Source: Bacteroidales bacterium (GTDB taxonomy: Bacteria; Bacteroidota; Bacteroidia; Bacteroidales; Rikenellaceae). From it: a stretch of DNA of 46,181 bases. The notes under the pieces are model-generated. The model had not been told where the DNA came from. It made no database searches and saw only the letters and a program-made list of their open reading frames with translations. Shown in pieces: positions 1 to 11,042 of this stretch; the stretch's first letter is position 1; every line of letters begins with the position of its first letter. The stretch spans positions 1 through 46,181 of the forward strand of contig CASPAC010000013.1 of NCBI GenBank assembly GCA_949419965.1. Reading direction: 5' to 3'. A program made the translations under genes and the position numbers.

Positions 1-928
1 CGTACATGCCCACCTTGTCGTTGATGGTGCCGTCGTCGTTGAAGATGTCGATGGTCTCCAGCCCGTATTTCTCGCCCAGCATGTAGTCGTTGACGTCGTG
101 TGCCGGGGTCACCTTCAGCGCGCCCGTGCCGAACTCGATGTCGACGTAGGAGTCGCGGATGACCGGGATCGAACGGCCGACCAGCGGCACGATCACGCGG
201 GCGTCGGCCGGCAGCCATGCGTAGCGCTCGTCGTCGGGGTTGACGCACAGGGCCGTGTCGCCCAGGATGGTCTCGGGACGCGTGGTGGCCACGATGATGT
301 GCTTGTCCGTACCCTCGACCTTATAGCGCAGGTAGTAGAGCTTGCCGTGCGACTCCTTGAAAATCACTTCCTCGTCCGAGAGGGCCGTCTTGGCTGCGGG
401 GTCCCAGTTGACCATGCGCACGCCGCGGTAGATCCTGCCCTTTTCGTAGAGGTCGCAGAAGACGCGCAGCACGCTCTCGGTGCGGGCGTCGTCCATCGTG
501 AAGCAGGTGCGGTCCCAGTCGCACGAGGCGCCCAGTTTGCGCAGCTGCTTGAGGATCACGCCGCCGTATTTTTCTTTCCACTCCCAGGCATGGCGGAGGA
601 ACTCTTCGCGCGTGAGCGACGATTTCTCGATCCCCCGCTCGTGCAGCATCGCCACCACCTTGGCCTCCGTGGCGATCGAGGCATGGTCCATGCCCGGCAC
701 CCAGCAGGCGTTCTTGCCCGACATGCGGGCGCGGCGCACCAGCACGTCCTGCAGCGTGTTGTTGAGCATGTGGCCCATGTGGAGCATGCCCGTCACGTTG
801 GGAGGCGGAATGACGATCGTGTAGGGTTCCCGGGCGTCGGGCTCCGAGTGGAAAAGCCGGTGGCCGATCCAGTAGTCGTACCATTTCGTCTCGATCTGCC
901 GGGGTGCGTATTTGTCTGCGATTTGCAT
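1..928 (-). CDS. valS: Valyl-tRNA synthetase, N-terminal part (runs off the window)
   Basis: This is the 5' part of a class I aminoacyl-tRNA synthetase that charges tRNA-Val. Reading leftward from the ATG at 928, the protein begins [20 protein letters not shown] and soon shows the class I signature as [15 protein letters not shown] (HIGH-type motif HMGH). The start of the editing (CP1) domain follows, with [13 protein letters not shown] and the [12 protein letters not shown] stretch. About 309 codons are present and the reading frame is open to the window edge; the KMSKS loop and anticodon-binding domain lie outside. A TAACTTTG box on the minus strand at 962-969 fits a Bacteroidota -7 element upstream. 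Plus-strand open frames across this region are shadows of the GC-rich codon usage. Confidence 0.95.
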   Translation of the reverse strand, partial: MQIADKYAPRQIETKWYDYWIGHRLFHSEPDAREPYTIVIPPPNVTGMLHMGHMLNNTLQDVLVRRARMSGKNACWVPGMDHASIATEAKVVAMLHERGIEKSSLTREEFLRHAWEWKEKYGGVILKQLRKLGASCDWDRTCFTMDDARTESVLRVFCDLYEKGRIYRGVRMVNWDPAAKTALSDEEVIFKESHGKLYYLRYKVEGTDKHIIVATTRPETILGDTALCVNPDDERYAWLPADARVIVPLVGRSIPVIRDSYVDIEFGTGALKVTPAHDVNDYMLGEKYGLETIDIFNDDGTINDKVGMY

Positions 929-961
929 GGAGTGTGAGTTTTTCTTTCGGGTTGCGAGGTG

Positions 962-969
962 CAAAGTTA
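962..969 (-). promoter_or_regulatory. Putative valS promoter -7 box
   Basis: CAAAGTTA on the plus strand reads TAACTTTG on the minus strand, matching TAnnTTTG, 33 bases before the valS ATG. The expected -33 position carries only TTTC, so the match is partial. Confidence 0.45.
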
Positions 970-1013
970 TCAACAATCCGTTAAAGATGAAATAAAATTC
1001 CGTAAAAAAACGT

Positions 1014-1021
1014 TACCTTTG
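1014..1021 (+). promoter_or_regulatory. Putative lon promoter -7 box
   Basis: TACCTTTG matches the Bacteroidota -7 consensus. No good -33 TTTG is seen 19-20 bases upstream. If used, it gives lon a leader of about 210 bases, which is GC-rich and contains no other gene that I recognise. Together with the valS promoter it accounts for the 929-1235 gap. Confidence 0.5.
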
Positions 1022-1235
1022 CGCCCGCATATATATTATGAATTGTAAGCGGTCGCGCCGGTTTGCGCGGCCGGCGGCGCAGGGCCCGCACCGCGGACTT
1101 TCGGTGCGCAGCTGTTCCCGAAGCGGACCGGATTCGCGCTTGTGGCGGCCGGCCCCCTGCGAGCGCGGCGCAAAGTTGCAGGCACGGCTTCCGGCAGGTT
1201 GCAGTCCGGAGGGCCGATGCGAAAAACAGTGCATT

Positions 1236-3671
1236 ATGAACAAAAAAGATAAAATCCAGAGCGTGGAGACCGACGATGCCGGTCTCTACCCCGAACTTTT
1301 CGACGGCAAGCACAAGGTGATTCCCATCGTCACCGGAGGCGACGAGCCGCAGGAGGAGATCGACATCCCCGAGATCATCCCCATCCTCACGCTGCGTTCT
1401 TCGGTGCTCTTCCCCGGCGCCATCACCCCCATCACCGTCGGCCGCGACAAGAGCATCTCGCTCGTGCGGGCCGTCAATGCCGACGGCGGCATCCTCGGCG
1501 CCGTGCTCCAGCGCGAGAGCGAGGTCGAGGACCCCGCGCCCGACGACATGTACAAGGTCGGCACCGCGGCGCGCATCATCAAGATTCTGGAGATGCCCAA
1601 CGGCAACCTCACCGTGATACTCAACGGTCTGGAGAAGATCGAGATACGCGAATACGTCTCCACCGAGCCCTATTTCAAGGCCCGGGTCTCGGCCCTGCGC
1701 GATACGCAGCCCGACATGACGACCGTGGAGTTCGAGGCGCTCGTCGACTCGATCCGCGATGTGGCGCTCAACATCATCAACATCTCGCCCTCGATGCCCA
1801 AGGAGGCGGCGTTCGCCATCAAGAACATCGATTCGAAGCGCGGCATCATCAACTTCATCTGTTCCAACCTGGAGCTCTCCGACGAGGACCGGCAGTCGCT
1901 GCTCGAGGCGCCCGGGCTGCTGGCCCGTGCCCGCAAGCTGCTCGAAATCCTCATCCGCGAGCAGCAGCTGGCCGATCTGAAGAACGAAATCCAGGAACGC
2001 GTCAAGCAGGAGATCGACAAGCAGCAGCGCGACTACTACCTCCAGCAGCAGATGCGCACCATCCAGGACGAACTGGGCGACGGCGCCGATGCCGACATCG
2101 AGAAGATGCGCGAGCAGGCCAAAAAGAAGAACTGGCCGCGCGAGGTGGGCGAGACCTTCGAGAAAGAGTTGCAGAAGGTGGAGCGACTCAATCCCGCCGT
2201 GGCTGAGTATTCGGTGCAGATGACCTACCTCCAGCTGCTGCTCGATCTTCCGTGGAACAACGTCACGCCCGACAACCTCGACCTGCGTTGCGCCCGCGAA
2301 CAGCTCGACCGCGACCACTTCGGACTCGACGAGGTCAAGGAGCGTATTCTGGAGCATCTGGCCGTCATCAAGCTCAAGGGCGACCTCAAGTCGCCGATTC
2401 TCTGCCTCTACGGCCCTCCGGGCGTCGGCAAGACGTCGTTGGGCAAGTCCGTCGCCGCGGCGCTCGACCGCAAGTTCGGGCGCATCTCGCTCGGCGGTCT
2501 GCACGACGAATCGGAGATCCGCGGCCACCGGCGCACCTACATCGGCGCCATGCCGGGCCGCATCATCCAGACGATCAAGCGCTGCGGTTCGTCCAATCCG
2601 GTCATCATCCTCGACGAGGTCGACAAGGTGACCGTCTCGAGCCACGGCGACCCTTCCAGCGCCTTGCTGGAGGTCCTCGACCCGGAGCAGAACACCACGT
2701 TCCACGACAACTACCTCGACATGGAGTACGACCTCTCCAAGGTCCTCTTCATCGCTACGGCCAACAACATCGCCAACATCGCGCCGGCGCTGCGCGACCG
2801 CATGGAGATGATCAACATCGCCGGCTATCTCATGGAGGAGAAGGTGCGCATCGCGCTGGACCACCTCCTGCCCAAGCAGCGCGAGGCTCATGGCATCAAG
2901 GAGCAGGAACTCACGCTCACGCCCGCGCTGGTCGGGCAGATCATCTCCGGATATACCCGCGAGGCGGGCGTACGTTCGCTCGACAAGCATCTGGCCAAAA
3001 TCGCCCGGGCGCGTGCCAAGCAGATCGCCTTCGACGAGGCTTTCGCTCCGGAGCTCACGGCCAAGGACGTCGAAACCATCCTCGGCATGCCCAAGTTCCT
3101 GCGCGAGGAGTACGAGGTGGGCGGCATGATCGGCGTGGTCACCGGACTGGCCTGGACCGAGGTGGGCGGCGACATCCTCTACATCGAGTCGGTGCTTACG
3201 CCCGGCAAGGGCCGCATCAACCTCACGGGCAACCTCGGCGACGTCATGAAGGAGTCGGCCACCATCGCCCACGAGTGGGTCATGGCCCACCATGCCGAAC
3301 TGGGCATCGATCCGTCGATGTTCGAAAAACACGACATCAACATCCATGTGCCCGAGGGCGCCATTCCCAAGGACGGTCCGTCGGCCGGCATCACCATGGT
3401 CACCTCCATCGTCTCGGCCTATACCGGCCGCAAGGTCCGGGAGCGCATCGCCATGACCGGCGAAACCACCTTGCGCGGGCGCGTGATGCCCGTCGGCGGC
3501 GTCAAGGAGAAGATTCTGGCCGCCAAGCGTGCCGGCATCGATACGCTGATTCTCTCCGAGGAGAACCGCAAGGACATCGCTGAGATCAAACCCGAGTACA
3601 TCGAGGGGCTGACGTTCCACTATGTGCGCACCAACGACGACGTGCTGGCGCTGGCGCTGGAAGCAAGGTGA
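1236..3671 (+). CDS. lon: ATP-dependent Lon protease
   Basis: Cytoplasmic AAA+ serine protease that degrades misfolded and regulatory proteins. At about 811 residues it has the usual LonA length. The order is an N-terminal substrate-binding domain ([18 protein letters not shown]), a coiled-coil region, an AAA+ module with Walker [14 protein letters not shown] and the ILDEVDK Walker B, and the C-terminal protease domain. The catalytic Ser lies in [10 protein letters not shown] and the Lys in [15 protein letters not shown] chose the ATG at 1236 because the protein then begins [11 protein letters not shown]; the frame stays open 66 codons upstream, but that part is Arg/Pro-rich and unlike Lon. 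The last codon and stop (AGG TGA) come from a GGTGAAA tandem repeat that continues past the gene. Confidence 0.97.
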   Translation: MNKKDKIQSVETDDAGLYPELFDGKHKVIPIVTGGDEPQEEIDIPEIIPILTLRSSVLFPGAITPITVGRDKSISLVRAVNADGGILGAVLQRESEVEDPAPDDMYKVGTAARIIKILEMPNGNLTVILNGLEKIEIREYVSTEPYFKARVSALRDTQPDMTTVEFEALVDSIRDVALNIINISPSMPKEAAFAIKNIDSKRGIINFICSNLELSDEDRQSLLEAPGLLARARKLLEILIREQQLADLKNEIQERVKQEIDKQQRDYYLQQQMRTIQDELGDGADADIEKMREQAKKKNWPREVGETFEKELQKVERLNPAVAEYSVQMTYLQLLLDLPWNNVTPDNLDLRCAREQLDRDHFGLDEVKERILEHLAVIKLKGDLKSPILCLYGPPGVGKTSLGKSVAAALDRKFGRISLGGLHDESEIRGHRRTYIGAMPGRIIQTIKRCGSSNPVIILDEVDKVTVSSHGDPSSALLEVLDPEQNTTFHDNYLDMEYDLSKVLFIATANNIANIAPALRDRMEMINIAGYLMEEKVRIALDHLLPKQREAHGIKEQELTLTPALVGQIISGYTREAGVRSLDKHLAKIARARAKQIAFDEAFAPELTAKDVETILGMPKFLREEYEVGGMIGVVTGLAWTEVGGDILYIESVLTPGKGRINLTGNLGDVMKESATIAHEWVMAHHAELGIDPSMFEKHDINIHVPEGAIPKDGPSAGITMVTSIVSAYTGRKVRERIAMTGETTLRGRVMPVGGVKEKILAAKRAGIDTLILSEENRKDIAEIKPEYIEGLTFHYVRTNDDVLALALEAR

Positions 3672-3693
3672 AAGGTGAAAGGTGAAAGGTGAA
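3666..3693 (+). repeat. GGTGAAA heptamer array at lon 3' end
   Basis: Four tandem GGTGAAA units start inside the last codon of lon; the first unit supplies the lon TGA. The same array in the same sense orientation occurs at other gene ends in this window (kdsB, ahcY, thiL, the esterase gene). Confidence 0.85.
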
Positions 3694-3741
3694 AAGCATT
3701 CGCCGGAGCCATGGAAAAGCCGCGATTCTGAATTGTGAGAT

Positions 3742-4506
3742 ATGAATTTTTTAGCCATCATTCCCGCCCGCTACGCTTCGACGCGGTTTCCCGGCAAACC
3801 GCTGGCCCTGCTGGGCGGCAAGCCGGTCATCCGGCGCGTCTATGAGCAGGTCGTCCGGGTGCTGGACGATGCCGTGGTCGCCACCGACGACGAGCGCATC
3901 CGCGATGCGGTTCTGGAGTTCGGCGGCCGGGTCGAAATGACCTCCCCCGACCATCGCAGCGGCACGGACCGCTGCCGCGAAGCCTATGACAAGGTCTGCG
4001 CGCGCGAAGGACGGGTGTACGATGCCGTTATCAACGTGCAGGGCGACGAGCCTTTCATCCACCCGTCGCAGCTCGAAACCGTCATACGCTGTTTCGACGA
4101 TCCCTCGACCGACATCGCCACCCTCGTCAAGCCTTTTTGCGGGGCCGACGGGCTGGCCGCGCTGGAGAATCCCAATTCGCCCAAGGTGGTCCTCGACGCG
4201 CAGTCGCGGGCGCTCTATTTTTCGCGTTCGGTCATTCCCTATCTGCGGGGCGTGCCGCGCGAGGAGTGGCTGGCGCGGCATACTTTCTACAAGCATATCG
4301 GACTCTACGCTTTCCGGTCCGAGGTTCTGCGGGCCGTCACGGCGCTGCCGCAGTCGCCGCTCGAACTGGCCGAGTCGCTCGAACAGCTGCGGTGGCTTGA
4401 GAACGGGTACCGCATCGGCGTGGGTATCTCCGACCGGGAGACCGTCGGGATCGATACCCCCGAAGACCTCGCCCGGGCCGAAGAGTTTCTTCAAAGTGAA
4501 AAGTGA
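3742..4506 (+). CDS. kdsB: 3-deoxy-manno-octulosonate cytidylyltransferase
   Basis: CMP-KDO synthetase: activates KDO with CTP for transfer to lipid A. The 254 residues match the family length. Visible signatures are the nucleotide-binding N-terminus [37 protein letters not shown], the DHRSGTDR motif and [12 protein letters not shown], with the C-terminal HIGLYAFR and [19 protein letters not shown]. It heads a compact KDO gene group: kdsA starts 56 bases downstream and kdsD follows. The final codons and stop (AGT GAA AAG TGA) fall in a GTGAAAAG repeat. Confidence 0.96.
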   Translation: MNFLAIIPARYASTRFPGKPLALLGGKPVIRRVYEQVVRVLDDAVVATDDERIRDAVLEFGGRVEMTSPDHRSGTDRCREAYDKVCAREGRVYDAVINVQGDEPFIHPSQLETVIRCFDDPSTDIATLVKPFCGADGLAALENPNSPKVVLDAQSRALYFSRSVIPYLRGVPREEWLARHTFYKHIGLYAFRSEVLRAVTALPQSPLELAESLEQLRWLENGYRIGVGISDRETVGIDTPEDLARAEEFLQSEK

Positions 4507-4560
4507 CAGGTGAAAAGCGGAGACGGAAATGCCTTTCACCTTTCAATTTTAACCTTTTAC
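4495..4560 (+). repeat. GTGAAAAG repeats and inverted partner between kdsB and kdsA
   Basis: Sense-orientation units (AGTGAAAAGTGACAGGTGAAAAG) begin at the kdsB end, and inverted units (CCTTTCACCTTTCA) follow before the kdsA ATG. The two can pair as a short stem (GGTGAAA with TTTCACC). Function unknown. Confidence 0.6.
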
Positions 4561-4562
4561 CT

Positions 4563-5315
4563 ATGATAAAGTTCATCGCCGGTCCCTGCGTCATCGAGTC
4601 GGCCGAGTTGCTCGACACGGTCGCCGAACGCCTGACGGCCATCAACCGCCGTCTGGGCACCCGCATCATCTTCAAGGCTTCGTTCGACAAGGCCAACCGC
4701 ACGTCGCTCGGGTCGTTCCGCGGTCCCGGCATCGACAAGGGGTTGCAGATGCTCGCCGACGTGCGCGCCAAATGGGGGCTGGAGCTCCTCACCGACATCC
4801 ACGAGGCCTGGCAGGCCGAACCGGCCGGCCAGGTGGTCGACGTGTTGCAGATTCCCGCTTTCCTCTGCCGGCAGACCGATCTGCTTGTGGCCGCGGCGAA
4901 GACCGGCAAAACCGTCAATATCAAGAAAGCGCAGTTCCTTTCGGGCGCCGACATGCGCTATCCCTACGAAAAGGCGCTCGAATCCGGCGCTTCCGAAATC
5001 TGGCTCACCGAGCGCGGCAACAGCTTCGGCTACAACAATCTGGTCGTCGATTTCCGCAACATTCCCGACATGCTCGCCATCGCGCCTACGGTGATCATGG
5101 ACTGCACCCACTCCGTGCAGCGTCCCGGTGCAGCCAACGGCACCACGGGCGGCAACCGCGAGTTCGTGCCCGCCATGGCCCGTGCGGCCAAGGCTTTCGG
5201 TGCCAGCGGTTTCTTCTTCGAGGTGCACCCCGATCCCGACCGCGCCAAGAGCGACGGCCCCAACATGCTGCGTCTCGACGACCTCGAAGCGCTGGTCGCC
5301 GAACTGATCCGCTAA
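4563..5315 (+). CDS. kdsA: 3-deoxy-8-phosphooctulonate synthase (KDO-8-P synthase)
   Basis: Condenses phosphoenolpyruvate with arabinose-5-phosphate, the committed step of KDO synthesis. The 250-residue TIM-barrel protein starts MIKFIAGPCVIES at the ATG at 4563. KASFDKANRTS, GPG, LLTDIHE, the KKAQFLSG loop and DCTHSVQRPG are all present. The Cys in AGPCVIES is the residue that marks the metal-dependent class (Cys11 in Aquifex; Asn in E. coli), so this enzyme probably needs a divalent metal; that part is inference from the family. It lies between kdsB and kdsD, with only 22 bases before kdsD. Confidence 0.96.
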   Translation: MIKFIAGPCVIESAELLDTVAERLTAINRRLGTRIIFKASFDKANRTSLGSFRGPGIDKGLQMLADVRAKWGLELLTDIHEAWQAEPAGQVVDVLQIPAFLCRQTDLLVAAAKTGKTVNIKKAQFLSGADMRYPYEKALESGASEIWLTERGNSFGYNNLVVDFRNIPDMLAIAPTVIMDCTHSVQRPGAANGTTGGNREFVPAMARAAKAFGASGFFFEVHPDPDRAKSDGPNMLRLDDLEALVAELIR

Positions 5316-5337
5316 TCCGACTTAATTGCGCGAAGCA

Positions 5338-6303
5338 ATGACCGATACGACCAAAAAACAGATTCTCGATGTGGCCCGCAAGGCCATCCGTACCGAGATG
5401 GAGGCGCTGCGCCATCTCGAGGAGACCCTCGGCGACGAATTCGCCGCTGCGGTCGAACTGATTCTTGCCTGCCGCGGCAAGTGCATCATCACGGGCATGG
5501 GCAAATCCGGTCTCGTGGGGCGCAAGATCGCGGCTACGCTCGCATCGACCGGCACGCCGAGCTTCTTCCTCCATCCCGGCGAGGCTTTCCACGGCGACCT
5601 GGGCATGATTTCGCCCGACGACATCGTCGTGGCGCTCTCCTATTCGGGCGAGACCGACGAGATCCTCAAGATCGTGCCTTTCATCCACTCCAACGGCAAC
5701 AAACTCGTCTCCATGACGGGCAATCCCGAGTCGGCGCTGGCCAAGAATTCCGACATCCACCTCAACGTCGGAGTCAAGGAGGAGGCCTGCATCCTGCACC
5801 TCGCGCCCACGACCTCGACCACGGCGCAGATCGCCATGGGCGACGCGCTGGCCGTCTCGCTCATGCGGATGCGCAACTTCACGAGCGTCGATTTCGCGCG
5901 CCTGCATCCCGGCGGCAGCCTCGGACGGCGTCTGCTGATGACCGTCGGCAATGTCATGCGCTCGCACGACCTGCCCGTCGTGGCGCCCGACTGTCCTGCT
6001 GCGGAGATGATCCACGCCATTTCGAAGGGCGGCCTTGGACTGATCGTCGTTTGTCGCGGCGACCGCATCGAAGGCATCGTCACCGACGGCGACGTGCGCC
6101 GCGCCATGGAGTCGCGGCGTGCGGAGTTTTTCAACATCGTGGCCGCCGACATCGCCACGCCCGCTCCCAAAAGCATCGCCGCTTCCGAAAAACTGATCGA
6201 GGCCGAGAAGATGATGACCCGCAACAAGGTCACTTCGCTGCTGGTCACCGGCGACGACGGCAAACTCCAGGGAGTCATCCAGATTTACGACATCAAGTTG
6301 TAG
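5338..6303 (+). CDS. kdsD: Arabinose-5-phosphate isomerase (KpsF/GutQ family)
   Basis: Converts ribulose-5-phosphate to arabinose-5-phosphate, the substrate of the preceding KdsA, so the three neighbouring genes cover the soluble steps from Ru5P to CMP-KDO except KDO-8-P phosphatase. The 321-residue protein starts at the ATG at 5338 (MTDTTKKQILDVA). A SIS domain (ITGMGKSGLVGRKIAATLASTG, ALSYSGETDEI, LAPTTSTTAQIAMGDALAV, FARLHPGGSLGRRLL) is followed by a tandem CBS pair (VGNVMRS to the C-terminal GVIQIYDIKL). The phosphatase (kdsC) is not in the window. Confidence 0.95.
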   Translation: MTDTTKKQILDVARKAIRTEMEALRHLEETLGDEFAAAVELILACRGKCIITGMGKSGLVGRKIAATLASTGTPSFFLHPGEAFHGDLGMISPDDIVVALSYSGETDEILKIVPFIHSNGNKLVSMTGNPESALAKNSDIHLNVGVKEEACILHLAPTTSTTAQIAMGDALAVSLMRMRNFTSVDFARLHPGGSLGRRLLMTVGNVMRSHDLPVVAPDCPAAEMIHAISKGGLGLIVVCRGDRIEGIVTDGDVRRAMESRRAEFFNIVAADIATPAPKSIAASEKLIEAEKMMTRNKVTSLLVTGDDGKLQGVIQIYDIKL

Positions 6304-6336
6304 TTTTTAGGGTCGCTTCCCGGTTCGGCGTCCGGC

Positions 6337-6410
6337 AGTTTCCGCCTCGGAGTGGCAAGGGTCACGGTTCTTGCCAGAGAGGTGGTAGATTCTGCAATCC
6401 GCTGGCGGCG
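6337..6410 (+). repeat. Degenerate left end of the VR-cassette family
   Basis: CAGTTTCCGCCTCGGAGTGG followed by a stretch ending TAGATTCTGCAATCCGCTGG resembles the first ~80 bases of the cassettes at 24.4-27.3 kb (CAGCTTCCGGCCCGGAGTGG ... CAGATTCAGCAATCCGCTGA). No variable-region half follows. It is the only notable sequence in the 6304-6772 gap apart from a CCCCGTTAAGAACGGGG hairpin near 6718. Confidence 0.5.
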
Positions 6411-6715
6411 CAATGGCGCGGGAGGGTAAAAGGGATTGTTCAGTTTCTTGCGGTTGTTTGCCACTGGTTTTTGTCGGTTTTGCAATTCGTGGAATTGCGT
6501 TGTTTGCAGTCGTTTTTTCGGAGATTGCTATTTGCAATTCAAGAATTGCGCGAGCCGTAGTCTCCCAACGTAGAGACTCGCCGCTTCGGCTTTCGCCGGG
6601 CTCACCCCCGCAGGCTGCGTTCGCTTCGTTCAGAAAGAGCGCAGGTTCGCAGGCTTGGATTCAAATTCTGTCTCAGCCGGCCGCAGAAGCATTCGTGCCG
6701 AAGCCGGCGGGGCGA

Positions 6716-6735
6716 GCCCCGTTAAGAACGGGGAT
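6716..6735 (-). terminator. Possible hairpin terminator after oxyR
   Basis: CCCCGTT-AAG-AACGGGG forms a 7-bp stem about 40 bases past the oxyR stop. No strong T run follows, so assignment as a terminator is weak. Confidence 0.3.
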
Positions 6736-6772
6736 TTGTAAATTCTGCGAGCCTCCGCAGGGCGGGGCGGGC

Positions 6773-7687
6773 CTATTTTCCGGTGCCGGCTTCGTGGTGC
6801 GAACCGGCGTGGGCCAGGATGGTGTCGGTCAGGGCCCGGATGATCGAATTCTTCACATAGGTGCGCCGCACGGCGATGGCTATCTTGCGCGACGTGGCTC
6901 CCTTGGCCAGCATCTTCAGCCGGTCCCGCCGCTCGGCGGGGATGTATTCCACGGCCATCTCCGGAATGACGGTCAGGCACGACGTGCAGTCGACGATGCG
7001 CATCAGCGTCTCCAGCGAACCCGATTCGAAGGTGTAGTGGGCCGGCATGCTGCGGCGCGCCTGGCACAGCTCGATGATCTGGTCGCGCATGCAGTTGCCC
7101 GGGCTCAGAATCACCAGATCCTTCAGGTCGATGTCTTCGATGCGGATGTTCTGCCGTTCGTAGAGCGGGTTTTCCGGCGACACGTAGGCGAAGAAGCGGT
7201 CGTTGAACAGCTCCTGTTCGAGAATCCCCTCGCCGCACGTCCCGCTCGCCACCAGCGCCGCGTCGATGCGGTCGCGCTTGAGCGCCTCGACGATCTCCGA
7301 AGTCACCATCTCCGAAATCTCCAGCTCCACCTTGGGGTAGTCGCGCACGAAGGCCGGGATGAACTTGTGCAGCAGGTAGGGCGCGATGGTCGGAATGACG
7401 CCCAGGCGCAGTTTTCCGGCCGTCTCGCCTTTGAGTTCCGCCACGGCTTCCTTGATGTAGTTGTAGGCGGCAAGGGTGTTGCGCGCCTGCTCCAGCACCA
7501 CTTCGCCCGCTTCGGTCGGGATGACCGGTTTCTTCGAGCGGTCGAGCAGCACTACGCCCAACTCTTCTTCGAGCGCCTTCACCTGCATGCTCAGCGAGGG
7601 TTGGGTCACGAAACAATGTTCCGCGGCAAGCGAGAAACTCCCGCAGTTGGCCACCGCCAGGAGGTATTCGAGCTGAATGATGGTCAT
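6773..7687 (-). CDS. oxyR: OxyR-type LysR family peroxide-sensing regulator
   Basis: LysR-type transcription factor of 304 residues. The N-terminal winged helix-turn-helix reads IIQLEYLLAVANCGSFSLAAEHCFVTQPSLSMQVKALEEELG (about residues 3-45), followed by a periplasmic-binding-protein-like effector domain. In that domain GNCMRDQIIELC places two cysteines nine residues apart, exactly as the redox pair Cys199/Cys208 of E. coli OxyR (family knowledge), which supports peroxide sensing by disulfide formation. No catalase or peroxiredoxin gene is adjacent, so the targets are elsewhere. Transcribed away from trpS across a 242-base divergent gap. Confidence 0.9.
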   Translation of the reverse strand: MTIIQLEYLLAVANCGSFSLAAEHCFVTQPSLSMQVKALEEELGVVLLDRSKKPVIPTEAGEVVLEQARNTLAAYNYIKEAVAELKGETAGKLRLGVIPTIAPYLLHKFIPAFVRDYPKVELEISEMVTSEIVEALKRDRIDAALVASGTCGEGILEQELFNDRFFAYVSPENPLYERQNIRIEDIDLKDLVILSPGNCMRDQIIELCQARRSMPAHYTFESGSLETLMRIVDCTSCLTVIPEMAVEYIPAERRDRLKMLAKGATSRKIAIAVRRTYVKNSIIRALTDTILAHAGSHHEAGTGK

Positions 7688-7709
7688 AATGGCAGTCTAT
7701 TTTCGCGGA

Positions 7710-7740
7710 CGAAAGTATAAAAAAAAACGATATTCGGCAA
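7710..7740 (-). promoter_or_regulatory. Putative oxyR promoter
   Basis: On the minus strand TTG at 7738-7740 and TACTTTCG at 7710-7717 are separated by 20 bases, close to the Bacteroidota TTTG/TAnnTTTG pattern with one -7 mismatch. Confidence 0.45.
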
Positions 7741-7905
7741 CTTTTTTAGGTCGCACACGCGCTTTTTCGTAAGTTTGTGCGTGTTTAGTTCCGGGCGGAA
7801 GCGGTTGTTTCCCGCTTCGGGGCACCGGTGGCGTGCGGATTTGCGCGGACCGCAGCCTTTGTGCTGCGGCGGTCTGTCGGGATTCGCTTCGCCGGCCGAA
7901 AATAG

Positions 7906-9148
<1,243 letters not shown>

Positions 9149-9152
9149 AAAA

Positions 9153-10934
9153 ATGCGTCTCCGCACCGAACGTCTCTACACCTATTTCCTCCACCTTACG
9201 CGGAGGCTCTCCACCCGCCAGGTGATGATGCTGCTCGCCGTGTTGGTCGGTGCGCTGGCCGGTGCGGCCACCTATTTGTTCGAGGTGCTGCTTTACGCCA
9301 TCAAGGGCGGGTTGACGCGGTGGTTCCCGGTCGAGAGCGGCCATCCGCTTTTTCTGATCTATCCTGTCGTCGGTATCGTTCTGGCCACGCTTTTTGTCCG
9401 TTATATCGTCCGCGACAACATTTCCGAGGGCGTCACGCGCGTGTTGCAGGCCATGTCGAGCAAGAATTCGCGCATCGCCCGCCACAACTGCTGGACTTCG
9501 GTGGTCGGCGGCGCCACCACCATCGGATTCGGCGGTTCGGTGGGCCCCGAGGCTCCCATCGTGCTGACCGGAGCCGCCATCGGCTCCAACGTCGGCAAAC
9601 TTTTCCGGCTCAACTACAAGCACACCACGCTGCTGCTCTGCTGCGGCGCCGGAGCCGCCATCGCCGCCATCTTCAAGGCGCCGATCACCGGCATCGTCTT
9701 CGTGCTCGAAATCCTGATGCTCGATATCACGGCCGCTTCGGTCATCCCGCTGCTGATCGCCTCCATCACGGCCACCACCATGGCGTTCATGCTGCGCGAT
9801 TTCGATCCCATCCTGGCCGTCACGCTCAAGCCGCAGGACGCTTTCGAGTTGTGGCAGATTCCGCTTTTCATCTTGCTGGGCATCTGCTGCGGGCTTATGT
9901 CGTGGTACTTCACCTCCATGAATTCGCGCGTCGGCACCTTCTTCAAAGGGCTCGACCGGCAGTACAAGAAGTGGATCGCCGGCGGTGCCCTGCTCGGCGT
10001 GCTGATCTTCATCTTCCCGCCGCTCTACGGCGAGGGTTACGAGGGCATCACTTCGCTCATGCACGGCCATCCCGAGACGCTGTTCGACAATTCGTTCTTC
10101 TACGCGTTCCGCAACATCGACTGGGTGGCCATCCTGTTCGTCATCGCCATCATGTTCTTCAAGGTCATCGCCATGTCGGCCACCAACGCCGCGGGCGGCG
10201 TGGGCGGTACCTTCGCGCCGTCGCTCTTCGTCGGCGCCTTCACCGGTGCGGCACTGGCCCTCACGTGCAATGTCCTTTTCGACTGGCAGGTGTCGCTCGT
10301 GTCGTTCACGCTCGTGGGCATGGCCGGCGTCATGGCCGGCGTCATGAACGCCCCGCTCACCTCCATTTTCCTCATCGCCGAGTTGTCGAACGGCTACGGA
10401 CTCTTCATCCCGCTGATGATCACGGCCTGCATCTCGTTCGCCGTGGGCTACTGGCTCGACCCCGATTCGATCTACACCAAGCAGCTGCGCCTGCGGGGCG
10501 AGCTGCTCACCCACGACAAGGACCAGTCGGTCTTCGTCTTTCTGAAGCTCGACGAGCTGATGGAGACCGACTTCATCCGCATCCGCCAGCGCATGACTCT
10601 GGGCGACCTGGTGCACATCATCTCCAGCGCCCGGCGCAACATCTTCCCCGTCATCGACGAGTTCGGACGCCTCTTGGGCGTCGTGCAGCTCGACGACCTG
10701 CGCGAAGACATGTTCAAGCGCGAGAAGTACGGCCATCCCGTCACCGACTACATGATCCAGCCGCCCGACCGCATCCTCGAGCACGAGTCCATCCAGAGCA
10801 TCCTGCCCAAGTTCGAGGACAAGCACACGTGGATGCTGCCCGTGGTCGACAAGCAGGGACACTACCTCGGTTTCATCTCCAAGTCGCGGATCCTCAACGC
10901 TTACCGCGAGCAGCTGGTCAAGATCCAGCAATGA
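9153..10934 (+). CDS. ClC-type chloride channel/antiporter with C-terminal CBS domains
   Basis: Integral membrane anion transporter of 593 residues. The ClC core (about residues 20-435) has the selectivity motifs GFGGSVGPEAPIV, where the family has GxEGP, and GGVGGTFAPSLFVGA (GxFxP). A pair of CBS domains fills the C-terminus (LDELMETDFIRIRQRMTLGDLVHII to RILNAYREQLVKI), probably binding adenine nucleotides to regulate the channel. In the family a glutamate at GxEGP gates proton exchange; here the position reads V in GSVGPE, so a channel-like mode is possible (inference). I used the ATG at 9153 (MRLRTERLYTYF); the upstream open frame is a shadow of trpS. Confidence 0.9.
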   Translation: MRLRTERLYTYFLHLTRRLSTRQVMMLLAVLVGALAGAATYLFEVLLYAIKGGLTRWFPVESGHPLFLIYPVVGIVLATLFVRYIVRDNISEGVTRVLQAMSSKNSRIARHNCWTSVVGGATTIGFGGSVGPEAPIVLTGAAIGSNVGKLFRLNYKHTTLLLCCGAGAAIAAIFKAPITGIVFVLEILMLDITAASVIPLLIASITATTMAFMLRDFDPILAVTLKPQDAFELWQIPLFILLGICCGLMSWYFTSMNSRVGTFFKGLDRQYKKWIAGGALLGVLIFIFPPLYGEGYEGITSLMHGHPETLFDNSFFYAFRNIDWVAILFVIAIMFFKVIAMSATNAAGGVGGTFAPSLFVGAFTGAALALTCNVLFDWQVSLVSFTLVGMAGVMAGVMNAPLTSIFLIAELSNGYGLFIPLMITACISFAVGYWLDPDSIYTKQLRLRGELLTHDKDQSVFVFLKLDELMETDFIRIRQRMTLGDLVHIISSARRNIFPVIDEFGRLLGVVQLDDLREDMFKREKYGHPVTDYMIQPPDRILEHESIQSILPKFEDKHTWMLPVVDKQGHYLGFISKSRILNAYREQLVKIQQ

Positions 10935-11042
10935 CCGGCGGCCCGGTCGGCCGGGCGAAGCCTTTTTTCGGTTCGTTGCGTTTCGGGCGGGCGGTAGGAA
11001 TTGTAATGCTTATCTGTAATAATGTCCGTCTGCCGTTTTTTT

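Noticed and set aside
1038..1235. N-terminal extension of Lon
   Set aside because: 66 Arg/Pro-rich residues with no similarity to Lon; the ATG at 1236 gives the normal family length.
981..3761. A 926-codon open frame antisense to lon
   Set aside because: It mirrors lon codon by codon, has no domain signatures and no promoter; long antisense frames are expected at this GC content.
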